This document shows positions 19,440 through 30,619 of a DNA stretch of 64,000 bases, one piece after another. Each line of letters opens with the position of its first letter. Within the stretch, counting starts at the first letter, position 1. The DNA lies in assembly GCA_977006965.1 (NCBI GenBank), contig OZ345357.1:372001-436000 (forward strand). Reading direction: 5' to 3'. The notes beneath the pieces are model-generated. The model searched no databases, was not told the origin of the DNA, and saw only the letters and a program-made list of their open reading frames with translations. A program made the translations under genes and the position numbers. This stretch comes from Phymatolithon calcareum (taxonomy: Eukaryota; Rhodophyta; Florideophyceae; Hapalidiales).

Positions 19440-21455
19440 CCGAAAAGTGGCAACCGGGACTAAAAAAATTCTCCTGCCCCGACGACATGAGGACAAAAAT
19501 TGAAGCGGCTATCCGTAAAGCACCAAACGGAAAGGCACCGGGCTTAGACGAGGTGAATGCTGAAATGCTAAAAGTCGATATACCGCTCAACGCTGAAGTG
19601 CTTACAGCCTTGTGAGAGGCCTGCGGGAGGTGTGGAGATACGCCTTTGCACTGGCAGAAAGCGCTTCTCGTCCCAGTACACAAAAAGGGGGAGCAAGAGG
19701 ACCCCGGTAACTACCGACCGATTTCCCTGCTTAGTCACACTAGGAAAATTATTGAGACAGGTATCGATATGAAGCTGCGCACAGTATACTCAAACCACTG
19801 GTATCAGCTTGGGTTCTAAAAGGGCAAGAGCACTGAACTTGCCATCCTAAGAGCTACTGCGCTACTAAGAGAGGATCAGAGATATGTAGCAGTATTGGAC
19901 CTTAAGGCTGCCTAAGACACAGTACCGAGAGCACACTTGGTGAACAGAATGGGGCAAGTACTGCCCAAGGAGATCTGCGCAATAGCCGAGGCGTTCTTGA
20001 CACCATCCTGGATAGCAACAATTGATGATGCAAACAGAAAGTGGTTTCTAGTGGACAGGGGGGTCCCACAAGGGTCCCCTCTCAGTCCAAGCCTCTGCAA
20101 CATCTTCATGGATGAATTCGCCGAGCGAATGAGCCGGGCATCAAAAACCTGGGCTAAATTCCCGGCTATCCTTTTCGCAGACGATGTTCTTCTCTCTGCA
20201 AAATCACCCGCTGCATTGCAAGGACTATTGGATATAGCTACCCAATGGGCACAAGAGCGAGAGATGACGTGGAACACTAAACAAGGGAAAAGCGAAGTCC
20301 TCGAATCAGAGGAAACACTGGGCAAGGCATTCAAGCTCGCGAACAAGGTTCTGGCACACGTTCCGGAGGTCACATATCTTGGAGTGTCCCTAGACCCCGG
20401 AGGAATCACAGATACGCTAATGATGCAGCGACTAAAGAAAGCAAGGACGGTCGTATACGAATTGCTTACACTGGGAGTGTTCAAGAAAGGGTTAAGTATA
20501 CAGAAGTGTATTCAGATATACAAGGCGCTAGTACAGCCACGCTGGGAGCACGCAATGCACTTAACGCCCTTGTCAGAAGACATACAAAATGCCGTCAAGG
20601 AGTTAGAAGCAACATTCTTCAATCAAGTATTCGGGCCACTGGCCCGAGGAAGGACAGAAAGGCTCCGTCTCCTGTGTCGGATCCAGAGGGCCCGACATTG
20701 TCGAGAAATCTTGGCCTTCAAAATGCTGAGAAGGAACAAGGAGAAGGAACGTATGTATCCAAATGAAGTGCCCGAAAGCAGAAACAACCATGAATGGCAG
20801 TACAGAAGGAAAGACATCGCCGCGATGGAGACCAGAGAGTCGTTTGGTGACCTGTAAAGCATATCCCACAAACCAGTCTTCGCAAACACTTCGATCTAAA
20901 TTTCTGGCAATGGAAGGAGACCGCCTAGAATCGAAGCGGAAATGGAAGATTCCATACGATAAGACAAGTGAATTGCCAGCAATCCTCAAGTTCCCCAAGG
21001 TGAAGCACAGACAACTCGCACTGCAGTATGCCTGTGGAAGATTCACACAGGTGTCAACAACAAGTATGGCAGAAGAATTCGGTACAAGAGACAGAGAGCA
21101 TATGGAGACCCTTGAAAGCACGCTAGCAGGGTACGACCTAGAAGGAGAAAAACGACTAGAAGCAGAAAAGGCACTAGATGAGCTCTTACTATTTAGCAAG
21201 ACACTCACAGAACGCATGGAGAACGAAGAAGACCTGTATTGATTCGTATAAGGCAAGGCAAAAAGTGGTCGAGTCCAAGCACCAACAATCCCGTAGAGGA
21301 CTGAGATAGGACTACTTTGAGTCCTGAGTTTTCCCGTCCGCCATACTTGTGGACGTTTCGTGAGCTACACAAAGGTAGGTAGCATCAGAGGAAGCCTCGC
21401 CAATATCTTCGGAAGTCTGTGGGGCTTTTAAATAAACTTGAATAAAAAATAAAAA
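19440..21455 (+). mobile_element. LINE-A: 5'-truncated non-LTR retrotransposon
   Basis: It begins just after homology to the flank of the cysteine-rich gene ends, and finishes with a 3' UTR, AATAAA (21432) and an A-rich tail to about 21455. The same 3' end occurs at 10015-10294, and inverted fragments occur at 59970-60147 and 63442-63668, so the family is repeated in this window. Only the C-terminal part of the linker and reverse transcriptase through the C-terminus is present; no endonuclease remains. Confidence 0.9.
19490..21242 (+). pseudogene. LINE-A reverse transcriptase pseudogene
   Basis: The reverse transcriptase is recognisable from PNGKAPGLDEVNAEML and NYRPISLLS through QGSPLSPSLCNIFMDEF to the active site ILFADDVLLSAK, followed by the thumb and a C-terminal domain. 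It has in-frame stops at 19612 (TGA), in the GF-KGKST block near 19817 (TAA), and in the conserved LDLKAA-DTVPR block near 19912 (TAA replacing Tyr). A further shift near 20760-20860 moves the C-terminus to another frame. The catalytic FADD is intact, but the three stops rule out activity of this copy. Confidence 0.92.
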
Positions 21456-22299
21456 ACTTTACGTTCTCAATTCCAAAACTCTGGGTGCTTAAGTGGAAAA
21501 ATTCTTCAGAGTTTTCCCAAAGCGCCCCTGTGCTAACCTCTGTTCCCTACGCGATATTGAATGCAGATGGCTTTGCAAAATCTTCGAAGCTAGCCATTAG
21601 TACATGATTTGAAAAGCCTTGTCGGATTAATGGAAATTTCTTTTTGGTAAAGCCCTGAACTCTACCCACTTGCTGATGTGCAAACGTTATCCTTCGTCTC
21701 CTGAGAAATCAATGTGGCTTCTATCCGCAAATGTTTAAGTAGGAATTCAAGCTTCCAGTTGATTGAGACACTACCTTCAGACTCTTTAATATGGATACAG
21801 GTGCCTACGTCGAACAAAAAGTCCTTGACCCTGATCAACGTCACTTTCTTGTGATGCTGATGTCCTCTCATGATGAGAGGAAATCGCCATCATAATGAAG
21901 TGGACGCTGATCAAGAGAGTCTCATCCCATATGCGAGTGGACGATCGGTATTTATTGTATCATGTACTGCAGGTACACGGCAGGTGTACACTGCTTTTAG
22001 TACCACGTAAAACTTATAGAGTTACCACTTGCAGAACATGACACCTATTTCGCAGGGGCAATATTCTGACTAACCGTGACTTTCACTGACCGACTGGATA
22101 AGTAATGCTCTTTTCGAAGAACTCCCTTTGTCGGAGCAGCAAGGCCAGAGAGAGTACGGCGGTATGGCGATCTTCTCAGATTTGCCCACCTCAATCCTGC
22201 CATCACCAAACTCTTGAGATCATACACCGCGTGCAGACCACCGATGATGGCATACGCGCCTCTGCAAGACAGCTACCGCCGATGACCCGCGTGGATCGA
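21456..22299. other. Spacer inside the second long-TIR element
   Basis: The reverse complement of about 21465-21530 resembles 1004-1060, the interior flank of the left terminal repeat (gggcgctttgg, aaaactct-aagaatttttt). This ties the segment to the long-TIR family in inverted orientation. The rest (21540-22299) has no recognised gene or repeat. Confidence 0.5.
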
Positions 22300-23410
22300 T
22301 AGCCTTTGTTCTGTCTCGGCGCCACATCCGGTGGTAGCCCGAAAGTGACCACGCGCGATGAAATTCGGGTGTTGATCGGCATCACCAAAGACTGTCTTGG
22401 AGCCGCAACCAGTGGCAGTCGAGGAGCGGCGGCGCACGAAGGATTCCCGTGCCGACTCAATTCGTTCGACACCGCCTCGAGCCGCAACCAGTTGCATTCG
22501 AGAAGCCGACACGCGCTAAGACGCTCCCACGCCAACCTAAGTTGCCCAAGAGCGCCTGGGCGCCACAACCGGTGGCCGCCTGGAAGAACCGTTAGGCGCG
22601 TAACGACCGGGCCAAGGACGTCTTCCGGACGCTTTTCATGCGACCCTCTCATCGGGTGGCGCCACGCGGCGCCGCGCTGCGACAGGCCGAGACTCTGTGC
22701 GTCACATTCACAGGCGCGCGCACCCGGCGGCGGTTGAAAACGCGGCGCCACGCAGCACAGAGTCGAAATCTTGCGCGACAGTCTCACCGGCGCGCACAGT
22801 CGCCAGCAACTGCTTCAAAGTCCGAGCCTTGCCGACTGAAGTCCCTATATCAAGCCGGACGCCGAAGAAACCTTGATCTCCAGCACACGTATCGCAAGCT
22901 TGCAGACGCGTTCACACGGGGGCACGCACTTCGGAATGTGCCTGAACCGAGACGTGAACCGCGCTTAAGGCAGCGAACAGCGTAAGGAGCTCTTGGGCTG
23001 TCCATTTCCCACAAAGACTCGTGCGACATCGGAGTTCTCGGCGGAAGGTTGGCAGAAGAGCCTTTCGAGTTGGCAGCCCGCGTTTTTTTGTTGATCACCC
23101 ACCCACCCTTCATAGTCTTTTGTAGTAGTATTCAAGCTATCGCACGGCTACAACTACGGCAATCCGGTTCTCCGGCAAGCGGTGCTTGTCCGACAGGAGG
23201 TTCCTAAGAGTTACAGGACGGTGTCCGGAAACTCTAGTAAGGAGAAGCGCGACACAGCTCGCCGTCTCTGGGGAGCTAGACCGTTGGACGCCGTGAAAGC
23301 TAAGTCGCCAGAATTTCGGTTTTATGTTTCCAATAAAACCGCAGATCTTTTTCAAGTCTGTCAAGGCAGGCAGTCTCCAAGCCTACCTCGCTATCACAAC
23401 CCTAATTGGT
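22300..23410 (-). repeat. Third copy of the ~1-kb terminal repeat, diverged
   Basis: It aligns with 12139-13030 in the same orientation: the GACCGGGCCA block at 22605, a TATCAAGCCGGACGCCGAAGAA match at 22847 and a TATCACAA match near 23392. It is more diverged than the two arms are from each other, and its inner side is enlarged by about 80-bp tandem units. Similarity fades after about 23400. Confidence 0.8.
22317..22630 (+). repeat. Four ~80-bp tandem units in the terminal repeat
   Basis: The core GCCACAACCGGTGGC and variants recur near 22320, 22402, 22479 and 22560, about 80 bp apart. The long arms at 1-1003 and 12139-13141 have one unit each. Palindromic cores near a terminal repeat could be transposase-binding sites. 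Confidence 0.6.
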
Positions 23411-23690
23411 CATTAACTAGTCATACTTTTTGATTTCAGATTCACAAACTTGCTGCACGACAGCAAGTCTCATTACGATGAGCGAGTCGTCGCTGCACAA
23501 CTGAGGTCGCGACCATTCTTGAGCCACAAGATCTATCCAGCAAATGAATTATGCTATCACCGGTATGCATACTCCTCCGCATACATTAGCAGGTCTTCGT
23601 CGTCGCCCATAGCCGCTCTGCGTCAGTGTCACCAGAAATGTATTTGATTTGTGACTAACTTTTCTAAAAAATTCCTGACTATGTCAGGGG

Positions 23691-24736
23691 CAGGGGTGGA
23701 GCCAATTTGATTGCGCTGCCAAGTACTTGCTCGCAATTGCAATTTTGGGGGATTGCTTCATGGATTGAGATTTCCATTGGGATTGCAATCCGGGATTGCA
23801 AATGAAAAGGAACCCCCAGAATTGCATTTGGGGATTGCACGTAATGCTTGTACTCGTCATTGGAGATTGCCAATGGGGAAGTCATGTATCCCCTGCACCG
23901 TGAAAAAAGCATTTTATTTTCTCCCTTCCGTCGAAATTGAATTCCGACATCACAGCTCTTTAAAAGAGATGCTGGAAATGGCAGTTGATACCGTCCAAAG
24001 AAAATGTCCGAAATCAAAATGAAAACGTAAGCGAAGGATTGTAGCGCAACGAAAAGTCTCTCAGGTGCAATGAAAATTGACTAAGGGAGCTTCAATAAAA
24101 CAGAAATCCATCCATCCATCACAGTTCTTTCTGTTTCAATAAGCTACTGCTTTGCGTCTTGAAAAAGGTACAGTACCAGTCGTGCAAACTTGTAGCACGA
24201 TAGTTCAAACAGTTGGCCAAAGTGCTGCATTGGTAAACTGGAAGGAAAGCGTCTGTGCTTTACTTCCTACCAATCCATGCTGCCTCCCTCCATCCTACGG
24301 AGAAAGACTAGAGCGACTTAAATAGGGCTGAGAAACTGTGTCCGAACTATAAGCAGGCCCAAATAAGGGTCGTTAGTAGTACACGCAATCCCTCGTGAAG
24401 AGTACACGAAGTCCAAGACAGTACCAGCATCGTGTAATTATGCGGTTTCCATGTGCGCAACTACGTAATAAGTAAATAAGCCATCACCCACTTTTTGAAG
24501 CATTTTATTTCCGGAACCACCTTGCTGGAGCACAATAGCGTGGTACGCCTCAGAAAAAGTAGCGGATTTATCGAATTGAAGTTGAGATTGATTGTGAATC
24601 GTTGAAATGTAGTAGGGATTGCTCCCTGTTGAGTGGTGGGATTGCAGTTGGGATTGCAAAAATATTATGGGAGCAAGTCGATTGCGAGATTGCTTCATAG
24701 ACAACAATCCTCAACAATCAAATTGTTCGGCCCCTG
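23691..24736. mobile_element. hAT-like non-autonomous element 1
   Basis: The left end CAGGGGTGGAGCCAATTTGATTG and the right end (reverse complement CAGGGGCCGAACAATTTGATTG) are typical hAT termini. The 8 bases outside are GTCAGGGG and GCCAGCGG, an imperfect (6 of 8) duplication. The interior is full of GGGATTGCAAT-type short repeats in both orientations near each end, suggesting subterminal binding sites. There is no transposase. Confidence 0.7.
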
Positions 24737-24744
24737 GCCAGCGG

Positions 24745-25869
24745 TCTACCTTCTGCTAAAATATATTCACATCTCTCTCTCTCTCTCGAAGCACAAAAAA
24801 GTCAATCACAACAACTTTCGTGCTATTGTGTGGTTTCGTAAAAGCTCCATTGCGTCTTATGTAACATTTTGACGGTCCACATCGTGAAGCACAATCTCTC
24901 GGAAACGCGTAGAAAAGGCTTCATCGCGCACGTCCATATACTCAGATTGTATACACTCGTCCGGTTATCTATTGCTCTGCGCAGATCAACGCGATTGTGG
25001 GGCATGATTCCTTCCTAAGCTCGACATTTCCAATCGGGCTCGTTTTAATAGTTCGAGCTTTCATGATCCTTTTTTGCGATCGATACAGAGCGGGTCTGGA
25101 GAGTGTGGAGGTGCAATCTTGACCATCGCAGAAGAGCGCGACGCTTTAATAGTCTAGGAAGCAGAGGACTTGATATAAAAATCATTGAAGTACTCTCGCA
25201 GCGACATGTGACCCTAAGGATGATATGCACTGGTTTGACGACTTCGGATCGAACAACGTGTTATAACAATGAAACTCACTTGGAGAAAACAGGCCGACCG
25301 CTGCGATGGCAATATTTCTTCCCAATGCATGCCCCGGTCGGTTATGGAAATCAGTTCTGCGATATGGGCGTCACCGTTAAGAAATAACTGATAAAACTTT
25401 AGCACATTCGCGGGAAGGCACTCACATCCCAAATGAGTGAGCAGATCATCTGCTCACTCAATTGGGATGTGCTGACACCGCCACATTCAATCACTACTGT
25501 ACAACAGAGCAAAAATCAAACGGCATTCATATGAACAGAGATTATGTTGGCTTTCGAAATCCGCGAGATGCTTCGAACGTGTCATAATCACAAGACGGAA
25601 GAGGTCAGAGCGAAACATGGCACACGGCACATCTTCGTGAGTGAAACATGCTTAGCAGATGCTGTATCACCACAAAGCAGATCTTGCACTTAAGCAGAGT
25701 TTATATTGTGACGATGTCACCATCAAGAAAAGTTCATTCGCACCGAAAGAGTTCGGGAAATACTGTATGTTCAACGTAAAGAGAGTCAAAGAGCTTGACA
25801 AGTTTCTAATTTTTTGCTCCTCTATTTCGCGAGTAACATGCTATCAGATCAGCACTGTTTTGTCATATA
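24745..25869. other. Spacer with one hairpin and no gene
   Basis: AT-rich; short frames only. The hairpin at 25423-25471 is listed separately, and 25680-25830 resembles 13560-13735. Confidence 0.45.
25423..25471. repeat. Near-perfect 49-bp hairpin
   Basis: The arms CACATCCCAAATGAGTGAGC and their complement differ at one position around the centre GATCATC. Confidence 0.7.
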
Positions 25870-26781
25870 CAGGCGTGGCACCAATTTCACTGTTACGGAT
25901 TGGTCTTCGCTCGGCAATAGATCAGCTGTACTGGTCCACTTTCTTGTAACGAAATGTTTTATTACAATCGAGCTACGCCTTACAATAACAAAAGCAATAA
26001 GAAGCGATCCTACAATAAGAGAAACAATATCTGTAGTACTAAGCCTGGAGATCAGAGTGCTCTTCGTCTTCCTGCACCGCCTGATGGACTCTATCAGATT
26101 TCGCCTTTGCCCTAGCCAATTTGACAGACTGACCGTTCCAATATGCCTGATTCACTTTGAGAAAGATTCTGGACTCAAAAACGATAGGCGTCGTGTCTTT
26201 GCGATTGTCAGTCAATATGTTTTTGGCGATAGACCATAAACGTTCAACCTCAGCAACAGATCCCACTATAAAAGCACATCCCATGTACCGCGATTGAACC
26301 TCTGTAGATTCCTTACGTTTCTTAATCAAACGATCAGCCATACTCAGTGGTGCAGTTGATGCACTTTCAGTAGGCGATACACTATCTTCTGCACACAGCA
26401 GGCTTTCACAGGCAGTTTTCTCTTCTTGTGTCATCTCCACATATGTATATTTGGCTCCGCTATGAGAGATAGATGCGCTGGAATACGCTTAATACAAAAC
26501 GTGGATCAGCTACTGTAGTACGTATTAAGAGTTGCGGAAACCCCTACTAGCGTGGACCTCTGCCGACTTCGTGGCGCCGTATGGGTTTCACCTTAGTGAG
26601 ATGACCTTACGGCCACGAAGCTCCATTGTCATCTCTGCATGCAGGAATATGAGTACGAAATAACTGCAGTAAGGCGCTGCGTCGGAATAATTACTGCAGT
26701 AAGGAACTCTGTTGCAATAGAGCTGTTATTGCAGTTTTATTGCGACTTACTGCAATAGCAGTAGAATTCGTGCCACCCCTG
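25870..26781. mobile_element. hAT-like element 2 with transposase remnant
   Basis: The left end CAGGCGTGGCACCAATTTCACTG pairs imperfectly with the right end (reverse complement CAGGGGTGGCACGAATTCTACTG). Exact 8-bp duplications GTCATATA lie at 25862-25869 and 26782-26789. It is 912 bp long and retains only the C-terminal part of a transposase. Confidence 0.88.
26039..26440 (-). pseudogene. hAT transposase C-terminal dimerisation region
   Basis: The 133-residue frame contains VAEVERLWSIAKNILTDNRK followed by FESRIFLKVN. This matches the conserved hAT C-terminal dimerisation motif (S-x-ERLFS-x-A-x-x-L-x-x-x-R, then LF-L-x-x-N). The DNA-binding zinc finger and RNase H-like catalytic core are deleted, so the element depends on another copy to move. 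The remaining frame has no stop. Confidence 0.85.
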
Positions 26782-26789
26782 GTCATATA

Positions 26790-27139
26790 CTGTACTGTAT
26801 GGCACATTCATTTTGTTAATACGTTCTTGCATATTAAAGAAGGTGTGCCTTTCGATTTTGGTTCGTAAAGCTCTCTCACGTTCTTCAATGTCTTCGTGAG
26901 AGCCCTTAGTGAGAACGACGTTAATGCGTTTGTGGATCGCGTTTTGGGCCCTCTAATTTTGTTGGTGTTCTCACACCTTGTGAAAGAAAGCCTAAACTTT
27001 GGCGAAACATATTGTAAGTAGCTGGGTTGTACAGTAGTTTAATATAAATGAAGAATGCAGCACTGGGCTCGGCATTGCACGGGGGTCCCCTCACGATAAC
27101 GATGGACACAAGATGTCAACTTTGACGGGAAAGGTTCAA
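26790..27139. other. Spacer, nothing recognised
   Basis: No open frame with recognisable similarity and no terminal repeats were found. Confidence 0.4.
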
Positions 27140-27365
27140 AACGAAAAGAAACCTATTGAAGACTTCAGAAGATGTGGCTTTGCAAAGTTCCGCGCAAGTA
27201 TACTAAATTGATCGAGGCGGACAGCGCTTTTCGAGCGTATCTCAACTCAAGATGCGATTTTAGAAAATGATTTTTACAAAACTTATAAAGATAATTTTAA
27301 AATTCAATTAAAATTTGGACTGGAACGACAACACAGCGAACAGTGGATGCGACAACAGAACAAGT

Positions 27366-28443
27366 GTTTAACATCCTTATGGACACCTTAGCAGAGAGGG
27401 TAACCGCTCTGAGCCTCAACGGTTCTAGTGCTAATCTCCGTCTAAATATGTTCACGGACGACGTCATACTAATGGCAAGACACGAAGACGAGCTCCAAGA
27501 GATGCTCAATGAATGCACAGAATGGGCATGTATGTATCGAATGACTTGGTCGATCCGAAAGTGCTCAGTCATACTCCCCAAGAAGAGGACAAAAAGAGCG
27601 CTTCTGCTGGCTAACGAGGAAGTCCAAATAAGGCGCACAGCAGAATACCTTGGTACGTCTATTGACGAGAACAGAATCCGTGACGACAGGCTTCTGGAGC
27701 GATTCAAAAGTGCAAGCGCTAAGGTGCGACTCGTGAGCTCCCTAGGCATGACAAGGAGAGGATACAGCACTGAAAAGAATATCAGGCTCTTTAAAGCCTT
27801 TATCAGGCCAGTGTATGAGTACGCTGCACACATAACACCTGATACAACCCGCACATCGATAGCAGCAGTGCAAATACAGAAGGACATGGCAACGATACTG
27901 CTCGGCAAATGGGCAGCGCGGCATTGGAGAAGACTAATTAAGCTTTGTCAAATAGAGCTGTGGGAGTTCCGCCGACAACGCCTACACTCCAAGTTAAGAC
28001 GAAGATTGGGCAAGGTAGCAGAAGAGACCGATGATGCCGGGGCAGAGCTCGAACTCGAAACACTTGACTGCATCCGGGAAGCGAACACAGCAGCTGACCC
28101 TCAAGATAAGCCTAGCCTCCGACGAGTCTGGGAGAAGCAAGAAGAACGCCGCGCAAGAAAAATAACGTTTTCCAAGACGCGTCTTCCACACCACGCATTG
28201 AGGATGAAAGAAAGCAGACACAGAATTCTTTGCGCAAGATGGCTTTTAGGACACTTCCCTAGGAACCCCACGAAGCTTATTGAAAAAATGGGTAGGCAAG
28301 GAGCATGGGCAATTGGTACGCTCAGCAGAACCCTGAAGAAGCCCACATGGACCCCTACCGAAGAGAATGAAGTGGCGCGATCCATTGACGTGATACTATG
28401 CAATTCTGAATTAGGTAACGGACAAAGCTCGATGCTAGTATAA
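27366..28443 (+). pseudogene. LINE-B reverse transcriptase, N-terminally truncated but open
   Basis: The frame is open for about 358 codons from the junction with the target site to the stop at 28441-28443. It starts in mid-domain (the frame runs a few codons back into host sequence without an ATG) and contains the active site MFTDDVILMAR. The thumb follows (YLGTSIDEN) with RLFKAFIRPVYEYAAH, then a C-terminal domain with ARWLLGHFPRNPTKLIEKMG. The absence of stops suggests a recent insertion, but without the first half of the enzyme it cannot work. Confidence 0.9.
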
Positions 28444-28514
28444 TGCGATTAGAAAGGTGCCGACTTTCCTCAAGTTGGGACACATGGTACCTTCTCAATA
28501 AATCCTCTAAATTA
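27366..28514 (+). mobile_element. LINE-B: 5'-truncated insertion with 16-bp target duplication
   Basis: CGACAACAGAACAAGT is present at 27350-27365 and 28515-28530. The uninterrupted site is at 42310-42322, with a 3-bp difference. The 3' end has AATAAA near 28497 and no long A tail. The truncation point is inside the reverse transcriptase. Confidence 0.9.
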
Positions 28515-28674
28515 CGACAACAGAACAAGTATGGGCCAGGAAATTTCAGCTTCTAGACTATACATTTTCAGTATTTTTCGAACATGTTTTATGATACATT
28601 TCGTGTCGTGAATATCATTAATATAGAACTGTATGTAACATTTTCAACATAGGATCAACAGAACACTGTTGACA

Positions 28675-29071
28675 GAGGGGCCTTCTTGAGAATTCATCAA
28701 ACTCGCGGCATAGACCCTGTCAAAAAAGTCCTCATTACCAGTCATTATTTCGTGGACTGGTTACGAGGACGCGGCACAGGTTTTCAGTGGCTGATTTCAC
28801 GTGCCGTGTTGACTTGCAAACTTTCGTTTCAGGTGTTTTCGCACGCTTTTGAGCAAAAACTTGAAACTTCACAAAAAGTTTGGTTGAAAAGCAATTCCAT
28901 TTCCGAAAACTAATAATCGTTATGAGAAAAAATGTGCCATAGATGAACACATCAGCCACGCCAAACTTATGCCGCGTCCTCATTACCAGTGAAAATATTT
29001 GGGACTGGAATTGCGGACTTTTCCAGACTGGTAGTGCGGACGCAAAAATCAAATTCTCAAGAAGGTCCCTC
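28675..29071. mobile_element. 397-bp MITE with GAGGGGCCTTCTTGAGAATT ends
   Basis: The left end GAGGGGCCTTCTTGAGAATT pairs with the right end (complement GAGGGACCTTCTTGAGAATT). TGACA is duplicated at 28670-28674 and 29072-29076, and the empty site is at 42462-42466. The interior repeats TCCTCATTACCAGT in both halves. It has no coding capacity; the superfamily is unknown. Confidence 0.88.
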
Positions 29072-29345
29072 TGACAGCCTAAAAGATAATGATACCGCAT
29101 TAGAACATCAGGCTGTTATCTTCCCTTGCGGCATCATACAGTATAATAGATTGCAACAAATCATGACCTGTTTTCCCTGGAACTGATCCTAAACAACGAT
29201 ACAGTACCGCGGATGACCAATGTGGCCTACGTCGTGCGAATAGGTTCCAAACCGTTCACGTCACACGCTCTCGGTTTACTATTGAAGAACTACAGAATCA
29301 TTGTTGTCATTCAGGTCTGTTTCAAATGCTGTCGACAAATGATCA

Positions 29346-29575
29346 TTAATGCAGCCCTTCGCTGTCTTTTACCGTACTGCTGGATCAAATTTTAGAATTG
29401 TTCTTGTAGGTCAGCACGAACGTGGCGTTTGTGGGTCGTACGCAATGAGCTGTCATCAGGACGACCATGCGAAGTACTGTAAAAAAGGTCCTTCGCAAAT
29501 TGCCCTTTTTATCGGCCACTGTGAAGTAAATTCCTCGCGCCAGTTGCCTAGAGCATCGACACCACAACAATCGCC
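29346..29575 (+). other. Upstream region of the membrane-protein gene
   Basis: 230 bases between the end of the interspersed repeat and the ATG. No clear TATA box or other promoter element could be assigned. Confidence 0.35.
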
Positions 29576-30619
29576 ATGGCGTCAGCATCTCTGAAAACGC
29601 ACATCCTTTGCGCAGTTTTCCTCGCTGCATTCGCGTCGGCCGCGCCTACAACAAACTCGAGCACTGCGTCCGACCCCGCGTGCATAGATCTCTCATCACC
29701 GCCCAGTGCCACATGCTATCTCATCGCACCGAATGCAGAGATAATCGACGAGGCGGATATAGAACGCGTCAGGTCAGGTATCATGGAGTGCCCTTGCTCC
29801 CCAACTAAACGCGGCACGTCCCGCAACGCCACGGCCTATTTGAGCGAGTTCCGCAAATTGGACGCCGAAGTGATGAATATTGTCCAGAACGAACTTTACG
29901 ACACTACCTTGGGTACTGACCTTGCTAGCAAGCTGCAACTCATCCTGCAAAAATGCATCGACTTCAATAGCGTCGAGGAATGTGTCAACGCAGACATAGC
30001 GCTCCGCGGCAAGGTTGAGTATACCATGTGCATGTACGACGTGCAAAGTAATGCGAACCTTTACGATCACGGCACTAACTTATCCAGTTCGTTCGTCACC
30101 CTCTCCCCGTGCAACATTGATCCCACATACGCGAGTAAAAAGGCACCGAGTACTCCAGAACTTTCGTCACCCACTCCCCGTGCAAAAATGATCCCGCAAA
30201 CGCGCTTGAAAAGAAACGAGGGATGTGTTGCCGTCGAACATTTGCAGGGCTATGTGCTGCAGCATACCTCCCATCTGCTTCGCCCCGTGCTGTGCAGCAA
30301 CGGATTTTGTGCAACACCGAATCACGCTATTATCGTCAAGGGTGAGATGACGTCTATGAAACAGTTGTGCGGCAGTGGGCGATGGAAATGCGTGCAGCAA
30401 GTGAAATTGGTGAATAACCTCAAGATTTCTGCGAACCGTCGTGCCAAAATCAATGACGAAATTACAGTTACACCGTATGACGTACGATTCCCGAAGGCAC
30501 TTATCTGGGTCGTGCAGATGGCGGAGGATATTTGGAATGTATTGGCACTCTCCATATACACCGGAACGCTGGCCGGAATCGCAGTCTTGCTCATTTCGAC
30601 GGCTGAGACGAAGAACTAA
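29576..30619 (+). CDS. Predicted secreted/type I membrane protein, unknown family
   Basis: An uninterrupted 347-codon frame begins at an ATG in good context (gccATGG). Residues 1-22 form a signal peptide (ILCAVFLAAFASA, cleavage before APTT). The ectodomain has many cysteines, including CPCS, CMYD, CSNGFC and CGSGRWKC, and N-glycosylation sequons near the start (NSS), at NAT and at NLSS. A serine/proline-rich linker (about 190-210) precedes a basic stretch (RLKRNEGC). A hydrophobic segment near the C-terminus (about 322-341, IYTGTLAGIAVLLIST) would anchor it in the membrane with a five-residue tail (AETKN). The stretch GFCATPNHAIIVKGEM is distinctive but I cannot assign it to a family. It is intronless and the only gene here with no sign of decay. 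Confidence 0.8.
   Translation: MASASLKTHILCAVFLAAFASAAPTTNSSTASDPACIDLSSPPSATCYLIAPNAEIIDEADIERVRSGIMECPCSPTKRGTSRNATAYLSEFRKLDAEVMNIVQNELYDTTLGTDLASKLQLILQKCIDFNSVEECVNADIALRGKVEYTMCMYDVQSNANLYDHGTNLSSSFVTLSPCNIDPTYASKKAPSTPELSSPTPRAKMIPQTRLKRNEGCVAVEHLQGYVLQHTSHLLRPVLCSNGFCATPNHAIIVKGEMTSMKQLCGSGRWKCVQQVKLVNNLKISANRRAKINDEITVTPYDVRFPKALIWVVQMAEDIWNVLALSIYTGTLAGIAVLLISTAETKN

Larger units (their letters stand above)
27140..29345 (+). repeat. AT-rich interspersed repeat, interrupted copy
   Basis: The segments 27140-27365, 28531-28674 and 29077-29345 align in order with 42100-42717. The gaps are exactly the LINE-B insertion and the MITE. The repeat is non-coding as far as can be seen; its own ends are not defined. 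Confidence 0.85.

Noticed and set aside
24763-24790. Short CT-rich run as a regulatory tract
   Set aside because: Simple-sequence run with no nearby gene.
27343-27365. Frame start of LINE-B reverse transcriptase at 27343
   Set aside because: These codons lie in the host target duplication and there is no ATG; the LINE is 5'-truncated at 27366.
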